Shown here piece after piece: positions 10,373 to 22,272 of a stretch of DNA of 64,000 nt. A program made the translations under genes and the position numbers. The notes beneath the pieces are model-generated. The model was given only the letters and a program-made list of their open reading frames with translations. It made no database searches and was not told where the DNA came from. The stretch covers positions 40,408 through 104,407 of the forward strand of contig CALSCP010001986.1 of the NCBI GenBank assembly GCA_943704425.1, in the 5' to 3' direction. Within the stretch, counting starts at the first letter, position 1, and every line of letters begins with the position of its first letter. This stretch comes from Ministeria vibrans ATCC 50519. Taxonomy: Eukaryota > Opisthokonta > Filasterea.

Positions 10373-13300
10373 GCAAAACCGACAAGAAAATACCAGCACT
10401 GCAGTCCTTTCATTCGGAGATTGCCGTTCTCAATGTGTCCGACGGAGGTAGTCCATGGCGGTCGAGCGTAAACACACACATGTCCTTGGCTGACTGACGC
10501 TTTTCGATTTTGCAGGCTCGCACGTCGTTGCTCTGCTCCACAGCGGCGCTGTGGTACTCTGGTGCCGCGCCACTGACCGGCTCTCTGTTCTTCCCCCCGC
10601 ACCCGATTTGCGAGGCTCCGCTGCCACTGTGGTTGACTCGACGGCGCGCGTCTATGCCAGCTGTGACGGAGAGTCGGTGCTGGTGTCGACGCGTGCTGGT
10701 AGGTTCCTTTGGGATGCTACCATGGCCGATCGCCGTGTCGACAGCGAGTCCACGTCCATTTGGTATACAGTGCCGACCAGTGTAGAGTCCGACAGTGATG
10801 GTGGTGGTGGTGGTGGTGGTGGCGCGCGCTCGGCGACGCCTGTCGCGCCTGAGCCCACCATTGTTGGAGGAGCAATGGAGACGTGTGTGTTTCGCACGAA
10901 TGAGACTGACATTGACGGTGGTCGCTCGTGTTGTGTGGTGACTGCGGTGCACACGGGTGTACGCGTACACATTGCCTCCGTCACCGTTCGTTTCCGAGTT
11001 GTACGCTCGTCGGGCAGGGTGGATACCAAGTGGCGCATTGTGCGTGCCTCGTGCGACCGCGAGCATCGTCTGCCCTCAACCGTGGTCAGCTGTCGATTGT
11101 GTTGCGCTTCAGATGGCATTGGGGTGGCACTTGCAGCAAACCTTCAGTCCATGGCTCCGTCGCATCTCTTCCTCTTCTCATCGCGTGTGCAAAAGGCTCT
11201 CACAACCGTGTCGGCCGTGCAGCGGGCCGAACGCCCCTCTCGCAGTCACTGGATCCGCGACATTGTCTTTTTATGCGATGGTCTTCTCTTGGCGACACTC
11301 ACCGGAGGCGGCTTGCTGTCGCTGTACACACGCGCTGGCGAGCCACTCATCATTGCCCCAAATGAGCCGCGATTTCTCCCCTCCATTGCGTGTCCTCTCT
11401 TTGGTGCAGCAATTGACGTTGACTTTGTCAGCATGGCCGTGCATCCCGATGGTCGGGAGCTTCTCTGCTGCGATGGTCATAGTACTGTGGCACTACGAGT
11501 GCGTGACGCACTCGACTCAACCGCCATTGTACGCACGCTCGCCTTGAACACGGCGCAGACGGCGTCGCTGCAGCCCAGCAATGTCTCGTCGCCGCCATTG
11601 GATGTTACCACGGCGCAGTTGGTGCACGCCTGGCGACTCGGCTGTGGCGAGCCGGGTGGTCCCAGCTCCTGTCGTCGCTTGCTCGATTCTCTGGCACTTG
11701 TGGGACAGCTCATCTGCTCCCACGCTTCCAACCCTCCGTCGTCGTCGTCGTCGTCGTCGTCGTTACGCCATCCCGTCAATCACATATTATTGTTGTTGCG
11801 ACAACTTCTTTCCGCCAGCATGCTCGCCTCGGCCGACGGTGGCACATTGCCCCTTGTGCTTGACACTATCACGGGTCTCTTCAACGTCTTGATTGACTTT
11901 CGCGACCCTCTTGCCTGCATGCACTTTTTACGCCATGCGGAACTTGGCCTTCAGTTGCACGTGAGTCACCTGTCATTGCACTCGGCCTCTCGTCTTCCAT
12001 CCGCAGCACTCGACTCACCTTCGCGCCCCTCAACGGCCACCTCGTCATCCTTTTTCTCAGCACCAAGCGCCACAGCGGCCCCTCCCGACACCAATCTCGT
12101 GTCGTTCCCACTCAACGATTCGGTCGATTTTGAGTTTGAGGGTGGGCCGCCGTCGCTGGCATCCATGTCGGGCGATTGGCGTCCCGGCGGCATCACAATG
12201 CTCGATGAGACCGAAGACGTCGCGCTGCACCGTGCCGACGACAGCAGCGACAACGTTGAGTTTGGTCTGGGCAACTCAGGGCTTGTACCTCTGGTGCCCG
12301 TGTTTCAGCAGCACCACGCAAGTGCAAACGACACAGTTGTGTTGTGTGATGCCGATCAGAACTTGAGTGCCGCCTACAACTACGATCTGTACGGCGACGT
12401 ACGCTGTGCACCCATCATACTCGATGCACTTTGGACGCGTGTTCTGCTCCTGTGCGATGAGCCGTCGCTCAAGAATGATTCCGCGGCTCTTGCCGTCTCA
12501 CATCAGATTGCCCATCGACTTCGTCGCAATCACGCTTCGCTGGCAGTCTCGGCGCGCTCAAGCGGTGTGGTAAACGACGTTCTCTTGGGACACGAGGCGA
12601 TGATGCAGGAGGACGCGCTGGCGGCGGCGGCTTGCTATGCGCGTGCGGGGCCGCAGCATCGCTGGCAGCATATGGCGGCGCTGTTGCTTGCCTACGACCT
12701 ACACGGCGCACTTGAGCTGGCCCTTGACTGTGTGAGCGTTGTGGGACTGCGTGCAGGGCGCGAATCCCTACAATGGTGGCAGCCCGAGCTGGTGGCTCAC
12801 GCCAGCGACATTCACGCCTATCCTTTTCTGACGGTCAGCGAGACACACTCGGACGCAGCTGCACTGTGTCTGGCTATGCTTGGCGAGACCATGGCGTGCT
12901 ACTTTGAGGATGCTTCGTCACTATGTGTGCCCACTCCTGTCTCCTCACTCATGCCGCAGCTCATGTGTGAAGATGCACGTCGCGCTGTGGCACTCTCAGC
13001 GTCATTTTCTATGCTCGACCGTCGTCGTGTGACCGCCGCCTGCGTCGCCAATACGACCTTGGAATGTGTATGGACACCTCAGCGCGCTTGTGAATTATTA
13101 CTCATTGCCGGAGCTGCGGCACGCGCCGCTCAGTTTGCTGATCGAGTTGGTGCATGGAAGACAGCGCTCGTGGCTGCTCGTGCCTGTCAGCAAGACCGCC
13201 TGGCTCAAGAACTTTTGCAGCGACTGGGCACACGCGCACTCGACACGGGTGACCATGCCCTTCTGGTGGATGTGTGTGAAGCGTGTGCTCGCACTGATCT

Positions 13301-16300
13301 TCTCGCAGTTTGGGCTCGTCTCGTGTCCACCTGTGCCGATCGTCTCGAGTCGGCAGTGCGGTCGTTGCCGCCCAGTGTGCCTGTGGACTTTTACTTGCCA
13401 CAACCTCCCATCTATTGCCTCGATGCGGACTCTACGCCCATCGAAACGCTCGTCATTGAGGATGCGCACCAAGTGCCCGTCGACGGTGTGCTCAATGCGA
13501 GCGTTGTCGCGGCAGCCGATCGCGTTGCGCAAATGCAATTGAATGCACGTTCCCAGTCGGCGGCGGCGGCGGCAGCGGCGGCGGCAGCAGCGGCCGCAGC
13601 CGTCGGGACTGTCTCACCCCTATCGGAAGAGGATGAACACGACGCGTTGCACGATGTTGCAGCAGAGACGAACGTTCGCCGTGTCGTCGCCGGATGGCTA
13701 CAGCGCACCGTTTTGCTTCTCAATGCGGCAGGACACCTTCCAGGGTTGTGCTATACCCACGCAAGTCAATTGCGCGACGCAAACGGTGGCATTGACAACC
13801 TTGTGGCGGACTTTCCTCGGGAGCTGGCAACGCTTGCGCAACAAGAAAGCGACCGTGTGGACAGGACCGATCGACTTGACGACACGGAGGGCAACGATGA
13901 CATGGGCGGTGCAACCCTGGCTCAGGCGATGGCCAGCAACGCCTTCTCTCTTGTGACACGTGTCGCCTTTTTCATGCACGCTCGTGACACGGCCAATGTG
14001 CGTGTCCGACAGTTTGCAGCGCTTTCAACCTTTGAGCGAGCGACCGCAGCCGCCGAGATTGCTTCGGACTTTTCTCGTCTTCTCTCGTTTCCCCATCTCG
14101 TGGTTACCAACGAAGTGCATCAAGTGGTGTTGGGTTGGCTCGCGCAATCGTCGGCGCTCGACGGCGAAGCGTCCTCTGGTGTTCTGCCTACCACCCTGCT
14201 TTTGCAGCTCTACGGCGACCCCAACTCCGTTTCCGTCGAGTCACATCCATTGCCCATTCGTGCTGCTCTCCGTCGCGCTCAGCGCCACCTGGATGCGACG
14301 GGGGCGGCTTCGTGCCTTGCCGCACCGCCCCGACCCTTGCCGCTCCCGCGCATGCTCACGTACCTGTGCTTTTGCGAGACGATGTTTCTTGTGCTTGCGG
14401 GGGGTGCTCCCTCAGTGCCTGCTGCCGCTGTTGGACTTCGCCCGGCGCACCGTGTCGCACAGGCCGATGTCACGACCCATGCGCGTCCACAACACCCACT
14501 GCGCTCGTCCATGTCACAGGGACACCGACGCGCGCTTTTGGCTGCCGCTACTGTTGGCAAGTGGAGCGATCGTCCCACCACACCCATGCGAGTGTCGTTG
14601 GCGCGTCTTGATCGAACCCTCCAAGGCCTCACGGTTGACGGTAACGTTGCCAACGACGAAACTTCTCTCAATGTCTCGACACGTCGCACTGCATTTTTGC
14701 ATGTGCCATTGTCGCTCGAGATGGCGCTCAACGCGGCACATTCAACTCGTTCAGTCGTGTCGCACGTATCGCCGCAAAAGGTACTGACGATTGCTCCGCT
14801 CACGTTTGACGCGGATGAGACCGAATCGCTGCTGGATGCAACGGGTTGCTCTAGGGGCTCCCTGATCTCCTTGAGCAACTCGGACGATGGATTTTTGTCG
14901 ATGCAGGCCATTGTGCAGGTGAAGGGGGAGGTTGAGGCGCCAGGACAGGCGGAGGCCGAGCATGAGACAGCCGCAGACGTGTCCAAGAACAGCTTTAGTC
15001 GCAGTCTTGAGATGACGCTCGACGAACTGTCAGAAGGACCGGCATGCTCGTCGGCTGTCGTTGTGTTGCCATCGCCTTTTCCGCTGCCAGCATCGACCGC
15101 GCGAGCCGCGTACAACGAGAGCTTTCAGGCTTCAGTTGAGGAGACACTCAATGTCGCAGAAGAAGACGGCAGTGAAACGACGATGGACCAGAGAGAGCCC
15201 TTGTACTACCCGTCGTTGCATACGTACGATGATGCACCTGAACGTGACCTCGTGGCACCCTCGTCGTGCACGAGTTCCGTTGAGGCGTCTGCTGCGACAT
15301 CGTTCTCCTCGTCGACGGCACTTTCGTCGCACGCCGATGCTGATCCGCTTGACAACTCCTATCGCCCGACATTGGCATCGACACTAGGGGACTCCTCTGT
15401 TTGCTTTGATGCCGACGAGGCTGAGACGGAGGGCGAGGCGACGGCGCGACGCGCCGCCTACATTGCAGATGTGCCCATGCCTGTGACTGTGTCGGAGCGA
15501 CCACCATCGGCACCTCGACGCGCTCAGGGGTCGACAACGCAGGTGGTTGTGACCGGCGAAACGGAGGGTGGCAACAGTCCTGTCGTTGACCATGACGACG
15601 ATCATGATGGCGACGATGAGAGTCTTGCGTTGGAACTGACAGTGGACGAAGTGAGCTGCCTGGACATGTCCGCGGGGCGGCGGCCTATCTTGGTTGGAGA
15701 AGGAGAAGTAGGAGGAATGGTGACTCCGATGGGCCTGAGTGAGCTTGAGGGTAATACGCACGACGACTACTGTCGTGGCGACTACCACACCGATGCCGAG
15801 GACGATTTGCTCGAGACAACGCTTGCGACACCCGAGGGATCGTACCGGTTCAGTGAGGGCGCAGCGACTCCCGAGCCCTTCTCGCTGAGTCTCTTCTCAG
15901 ATCGTCCCGACTCTGTCGCTGCGTCTGCATCGGCGTCTGGCGCGTCATGGCAGCCTGCAACACTTCGCACACGCCCTTCCACGCGACCTGCATCCTCGGC
16001 TCGCAGGAGTGTGTTGCGCACAGGCAGTGCCCCGTCCATGACGGCCACTGCGCCACTTGGACCGACAATGCTGACGGGCGACGACTGGGAGCGTGAACTA
16101 CAGCAAGCCAATGCAACCACCTTGCGTGATATTGTGCGTCAGCAACACTCCGCATTGATGGGTCTTCTCACACTCAATGGGGCGGTTGTATCCGCGCCAG
16201 CTTCTCAGCTACGATCCCAGACACGACCGTTCACTCCTACCACAGCACCAGCACCGCTACCATCGACAACGGCTGCTCACGATCATCTTCATCTTCTTCG

Positions 16301-17906
16301 CTCCCCTGTCACATCACACATGGGTGCCCACGACGACAGCATGCCGCCTCCTTTGCTTGTACGTCGACCACCTGCCGCCTCTGTGTCCATCTCAGACCCG
16401 CGTTCCGGCTCCTCCTCTGGTCAAGACGAGTGTCCTGCTAATGGACCACCGCTGCTCCATCGACCGACTTTGTCTGCCGCTCGGCCACCTCTCCTTCGAC
16501 CAGCACACGAACCCCGTATGCATTCGTCTGCCATTGTCGACAACGACATGCCTCTCTTGCGTTTGCCATCACGACGGCGCCACGAAGTAGGACAGGCTCC
16601 ACAGTCGTTTCAGTCCAGTCGTGACGACCTCTCTTTGCGACCCCGTGCCGAGTTTGCCTTTGTTCCGCCTCCCGTAGTCTCGAGGCACGTTCCCCTTGTC
16701 GTTGGTCAGGGGGGCCGGGCGCGTCGGGCGCGTCGGGCCCATCGCCGTCTTTTCTACCCGACACACACGGCTGTCGTGTACACTGCAACCAAAAGCGCGC
16801 CCATGCCCACGCCAGAGGGGTCACCACCGCCAGTTGCAACGAGGCGTGTTGTCACAGTGGACTCTGCCACATCACCGATTCGTTATGAGGCGAAACGTGC
16901 TGTTATGGCAACACAAACTGCCCCAGAACAAGTGTCCGTGGCACAGAACACTTGCATTGATACGTGTCACTCGGCGACACAGACGCACATCGCGCGCACC
17001 ATCGTCGAAAGTGTACAGACGGAAGAAGAGCCAGTGCGTGTCAGTGCGAGTGTAACACAGACATCGACAAGGGAGACAGGTCCTGTGGCGACACTGGCTG
17101 GACTCCACGTTGTACCGGGAGTGCTCCCACCTGCACTTGTTTTTGACGATGCAACCACCTCAACCGCTGAGGGTCTTGTGGGCGTTGCCGATCTCGACGG
17201 AGGTGAGCTTGTATGCCAGGCGATTGCGCAGGTACCCTTTGGCGGTCGGGAGGAGAAACAGGTGCAGGGACAGGCAATTGGAGGAGATCCTGTGACAGAC
17301 GCACTCTTGGAACTGACTTTGGTTGGTCGCGAAGGAGATGATGAAGAGGAGGAGGAAGAGGAGGAGGAGGAGGATGAGCAGCTGGCGCAGCAGGAATCTG
17401 TATCGCTGTCGCGCCTGGAGGACCGACTGGCACACTTGAATGCGCTGTGTCGTGCACTAGAGCAACCTGATGAAGATGATGTGGAGGTGCATGAGCCAGA
17501 CGGGCCGCCTCTTTTGGAGGAGATGGACTCGTTTCAGTTGGCTAACGACGAGAATGACGGAGTGTCCGTTGTAAGTGCGCAGTCTGCGGCTTTGTCGGTC
17601 GGTGGCAGCAGCAGCAGCAGCATCAGTGGCGGTGGACAACCCGCTGTCACGCGTGCGCCGTTTCAGGTCGTTGATGTGGACGTGGTGTACACGCACAACC
17701 ACCCAACTGGCAGTGGTGAAAAGGGACGCAACGCAAAGTGGCTTCCGACGACTGCGCGAGGGACTCCGACCTCTGGATCGCCGCATGCCGAGCGCCGTCG
17801 TCAAATGCACGAGCAGCACACACGTGCACGTCTCAGTCAGGCCCAGCACCTGATGGACGGCATCCTGCACGCCCATCACATCGACATGACCGTACTTCCT
17901 CTCTAA
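10373..17906 (+). CDS. CPLANE1: CPLANE1 (JBTS17/Hug) homologue, 5' end missing
   Basis: CPLANE1 is part of the CPLANE complex that acts in ciliogenesis and intraflagellar transport; mutations in humans cause Joubert-type ciliopathies. A short exon (10373-10447) splices over a 68-bp intron into a huge exon (10516-17906), about 2,490 residues in all; human CPLANE1 has about 3,200. The identification rests on the N-terminal pattern KKIPALQ, HSGAVVLWCR, ARVYASCDGESVLVS and RAGRFLWD, which aligns with the WD-like start of CPLANE1. The remainder is long, helical and low in conservation, with Ala and Asp/Glu runs and a C-terminal acidic/coiled segment (LEDRLAHLNALCRALEQ). Four TQT-type motifs lie at 16905-17065. 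The first exon(s) must be in or left of the gap. Confidence 0.75.
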
Positions 17907-18042
17907 CTATTATTATATTACATTATTATTTATTTCTATTTATATTATAGCTATTCAAGTACAATAAAAATGGCTGTCATTATTTATTTGAATCGTTGGT
18001 TGTGATGATGGAGTGATGATAGTACAACATCTTGCAATAATC

Positions 18043-20001
18043 TTACTGCGGCACTCGAATGGTCAGGCGAAAGGAGAGCTGCGTGACAATCTTCTGATCG
18101 TTTTGAGAGGTACCCTCAAGATTCACGGTAAACTCTGGTGCACTAATTGATATAACTTTGTAAGGAAGAGGCGGACAGTTCAATGCTGATAGTTGCGTAC
18201 CCACTGGCGTCAATGGCGGTAAAGCGCACGACATCTTCGTGTGAGCCTAACGGCACATTTAGCTTCTCGGTGAGCTGGTGAACAAGATCGCGAGCAGACT
18301 GGACACCCTGCAGTGCCTGGCCAACCGATGTTGACGCTGTGCTGTCGCGCATGCGCTGCTGGTGAATGCTTTCGGTGACAGTGCCGGCCGCACTGACCAT
18401 CGACAGGAACTGCTCTTTGCTCTTCCTCCACTGGTCCGGGTGGATCGCACTGAGCTGCACCGCAAACGGCAGTGGCCGGTCACTGGGCCACTTCCCTGTA
18501 AAAACAACGACATTTTGGACTCCGAGCACATCGACAAGCTGGCTTGCGCCATGCGCGAGAGGCGCACGAAACTCAAAGGTGTGCTCAAGGGCAGAGCCCA
18601 CTCCAAACACAGTGCGAAAGGATGCCTCAAAGTCGTCGAGGACGTACGCCTTTGCATCAAAGTGATCACTGAAGAGTGTCGAGTTGATGTGCATTGCTTG
18701 CAGCACTACCGTGATGTGGATAGTGTGCGTGTCAATGGATTGGAGCAGCGCGTGCTGCCGTCGCAGTCCCTCGAGCGTGCTCTGGCTCTGTGCCACCAAT
18801 GTTAACGCTGGTCCCCCATCCGCCTCCTCACATACAGTACTAGCTGTACTAGCATCGTTGCATAGTGCGCTGAGGAACGCTCGTTCGGCTTCGCGCATAC
18901 GCGTGTCAAGACGCTCGCATGCGGCGCGCTCCCTTGCTCGTTGTTGGAGTGCCCTCAAATTTGCGCAAAAGGACTCGTCCGCATGTGACGGCGCATCAGC
19001 CGCAATGCCGTCACATGGCCCTGTTCCGCGCTCGACTGCAATGACAATGCGGATTCCAGCTGTTCCCTCGACATGCAGCAATGGCGGAGCTTTTATCGAC
19101 GTTGACGCCGCGCATGTCGTTGACTTGCGGGTTGGTCTGTCCCACCTTTGAATTGTGTACACCCTCTCGTAATTGGTGTTGATTGACCCAAAGTATTCCA
19201 TCTCGATGTCATCGTGCATGCAGTCAATCCCCAACTGAACTGCATTTGCCGCCCCCTGTAACGCCGCCTTGCCTGCCACACCGTATTGGGGAACAACGCC
19301 AGCGACACTCGAAAGACGCTCAAGCATGCGACGGACTTTCGCAGCCTGCACGGAGCGGTCCACCTCCGACACGACCAGAGAAAGTCCGACATGTCCAGCA
19401 CTCTCCCCAAAGAACAGTTGCTTGTCACGAAATTTTTGAGGGCTTTTCAATTCGACTGGAACTGTCGGGCGTGTGGCACTATTCCCTGCGATATATATAT
19501 AAATGAAAAGCTCAAAAAACATCATATGATTGATAACAATAATATTGTCAGGCAATTACCTCCACAAGCTGCGGAAAGAATCCACGAGGCGCAGCCGGCA
19601 CGGAGATGGTCAGGCACGTTGGCTTGGTAAAGAAAGTTTTTCTCGGCAGTCGACACTTTTGCTTTGAAGACGCCTTCGAATCTCTGATCGAGATCTCGAG
19701 AATAGAGCGCTCTTAAATCGAATTCGCGCAACACTACGCGTACATAGCCACCTTTGAGCGAATCTCCACGCGGAGACTCGTTGCAAGTGACTCGCACTGT
19801 GGTCGAAAGGTCGTCAATCAAACCGCCGCGAAAAAGCGCACTTGATGTGTGTATTGCGCGATCAGCCGACTCCACATCATGATCATGCATATGTAGAGTA
19901 CTAGTAGGTGGACTTGTCACCGTACAAACAGGCTCCTCGACCTCAGCCGGCGCAACTCGATTGTGGTGGCGACGTTGCACTGGCGAGTTGGGCGTTGCCA
20001 T
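18043..20001 (-). CDS. Orphan protein, 608 residues
   Basis: I do not recognise this gene. Three exons (19560-20001, 18201-19485, 18043-18142) with consistent phases give 608 residues. The last intron is 58 bp with a GTACGC donor and TTAG acceptor, which avoids an early stop. The N-terminal 80 residues are polar and probably disordered. Then follow mixed alpha/beta stretches such as GGYVRVVLREFDLRALYS and GTAGIRIVIAVERG, which look like two similar beta-rich modules separated by an Ala/Arg-rich helical region. There is no signal peptide or membrane segment. It is convergent with CPLANE1 (136 bp apart). Confidence 0.7.
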
Positions 20002-20178
20002 GACAATCGATTTTCTTTACAGTCGTTCACAAGTTGGACCGCGAATCGATTAACGTCGAGCTTCAGCTAATGTCGAGCTCTTCAATCTGAGTGTCTTATA
20101 TGCTACTAATTATATACGTACTAGTAACAAAACAAAATAATTATTTAATTATATATTTTTACATAATATTTCACTCTG

Positions 20179-20476
20179 TTAGATACATTGATTGACGCGA
20201 AGAAGTACTCGGGCGACATGATCAATGCCATCTCCAGTAGAAGTCACTAGGGTCACTGCTGTCATATATTCGACATAGTTTCCCAGCCAAAGGTGACGTG
20301 AGCATGATGGGATACGCTCAAAGGCGCTCTGGATTGTCGAAAGAAAGGTTTGAGCTGATTTGTCGTGCTCGAACTGACGACTCAAGCGAGCAAACCGCTC
20401 TGGATCGTCGCACACATCAACATGACCAGGCCACTGAGGTTTGGTAGGCACCATCAGCAGCCCATCCTACAAGACA

Positions 20477-20536
<60 letters not shown>

Positions 20537-22088
20537 AAGAAACAAAGTGAGTGAGAGAGAGAGAAAGAAACAAAGTGAGTGAGTGAGAGAGAGAGTCTGT
20601 ATAGAATATGTCTTATGCTGGCTCACCTTCACAATGGCAGAGTATCGCTCAGTGGCGATTTGATAGACAAAGTCACGAGTCATTCCCAGACGTAGCGAAA
20701 GACTACGAAGCAGCACAATTGCCAACTCGGCACGCTCCACGGGCAGCGGGGAGTCGGTCAGCAGTGCAGGCGGAGGGGTGCCCATGACGTCCTGCGCCAT
20801 AGTTTCTGCCTCAGGGGGTTCCGTCCACGCCTGAGTCATATAATTTATATAATATATATAATTATAATATATATATATAAATTAGACAGACATATGATCT
20901 TTTTGATTGTTTTATAATGTACGTTGACACTGATTGCGGGCCCTTCAGTAATAACCTGGTGAAACCAAAGTGGCGGAATGTAAAGCACATCGCCCTAAGA
21001 AGCAAAATGAGTGGGGATGTACAGTGATTTCCTAGATGTACTCGCTCGAGAACAGCCTCGACACAGGCGACGCGCTGGGATTGCGGATTGGTCAGATTGA
21101 GTTGGCACTGAGCGTGGTTGGGGTGAAGAAATGGGTAGACGCGCAAGTGGGCGCTGGCGGACGGGGGGAAGAGAAGGAAGCGTTTGCGACCGGTCAGCTG
21201 GACGTAGAAGTTGGCATAGCCATCGTAGTGGCACGGTGTGACCGCCCCCGAGGGCCCCATCCACACGTTGATAGACGAGACGGACGGACGGAGGCTCTAC
21301 ACACATAATATAAGCGAGTATCACTATGTAGTACAAAATCCGCTGTCCGTACAATCATTTCGCGGACGTCAATGTCTTGCTCCAACGTCGGACTCAGCTT
21401 GTCAATTTCGCCCGAAAAGTACGCATAAGGAGGGTGGTGCGGATCGGAAAACATGCGCGTGAAGAACACGTCGGTCTTCATCGAGATATCCTCGCCATAC
21501 GGGTTGACACGCGTTGCGTGGCTCGCGAGCGGACGCCTCGGGTCAAAGTAGGGCCCGAAAAAGCGATTGGACTTGTTGACATAGCATTTGAGACTAAGCG
21601 AGAGGAAATGGGGCGATGTTCAGGAGAGATGCGGGTGCGCATGCAAGAAGGGAGCTGGCAGAACACCTTCTGATGTGCTGCCGCAGGAAGGAGGGCGTCC
21701 ACTGTGCCATGGCCCTCCATTTCGTTGCAACCGTGTTGGTCAAAATGACAGGATCGCCTCGCTCAAAGCAGCGACGAGCAAAGGGTTTGTCTGGCTCCCA
21801 CAAGAGTCGCTCGACCTGTCTTTCGACGCGCACGTAGCCGATGATGGGGTCGTTGTGCTCGAACGGAAGCTGGGTGGAGAAACTGTGAGTGTGAAACGTT
21901 CTAAATGCAATGGCAAGACATGCAAGAAATCCTACCTGTACCTCAACAGATGCACGGCTAGGCACCCGACCCTTAGCGTATAATACACACATGACAGCAA
22001 GACACGCACCCAGAAGAGCCCCCAGTCGTGGCAGCGAGCGGGTCTGCTTCTCCTTGTCTTTGAACTTGTCCTTTTTGATCTTGACCAT
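20179..22088 (-). CDS. Membrane-anchored JmjC/cupin-8 2-oxoglutarate oxygenase
   Basis: Seven exons (21936-22088, 21667-21869, 21353-21593, 21042-21296, 20923-20994, 20627-20830, 20179-20466) give 471 residues. A basic N terminus is followed by a hydrophobic segment (about residues 18-38, LGALLGACLAVMCVLY), so it is likely a type II membrane protein. The catalytic core shows the iron facial triad: HYD in VTPCHYDGYANFYVQLTG, and the second His in the exon reading GDVLYIPPLWFHQ. The Lys in GRKRFLLFPP may hold 2-oxoglutarate, as in other cupin-8 enzymes. Such enzymes hydroxylate protein or RNA substrates; the substrate here is unknown. An earlier ATG-equivalent upstream (22130) would only lengthen the N terminus. 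Intron 1 (66 bp) has no stop and keeps frame. The sixth intron holds a (GA)n tract. Confidence 0.82.
20472..20532. repeat. (GA)n tract in JmjC intron
   Basis: About 30 GA copies are followed by two copies of a GAGAGAAAGAAACAAAGTGA unit up to about 20592. In gene orientation this reads as CT repeats plus CACTTTGTTTC. Confidence 0.85.
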
Positions 22089-22222
22089 CTTCAAAAGTGG
22101 GCCAGAACTATACGTTGCAATAATGTACACGCTATCAACGACACAATAGACTGAATAAAAAAAACTACCTTTCTAAATAATCTTATCACAAAACTTGTAA
22201 AATCGTGTTCTCGACTGATTTT

Positions 22223-22258
<36 letters not shown>

Positions 22259-22272
22259 CCCCTCTCTGCACT

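Noticed and set aside
13412-15115. Antisense ORFs within CPLANE1
   Set aside because: GC-rich coding gives open antisense frames; no start context, introns or homology.
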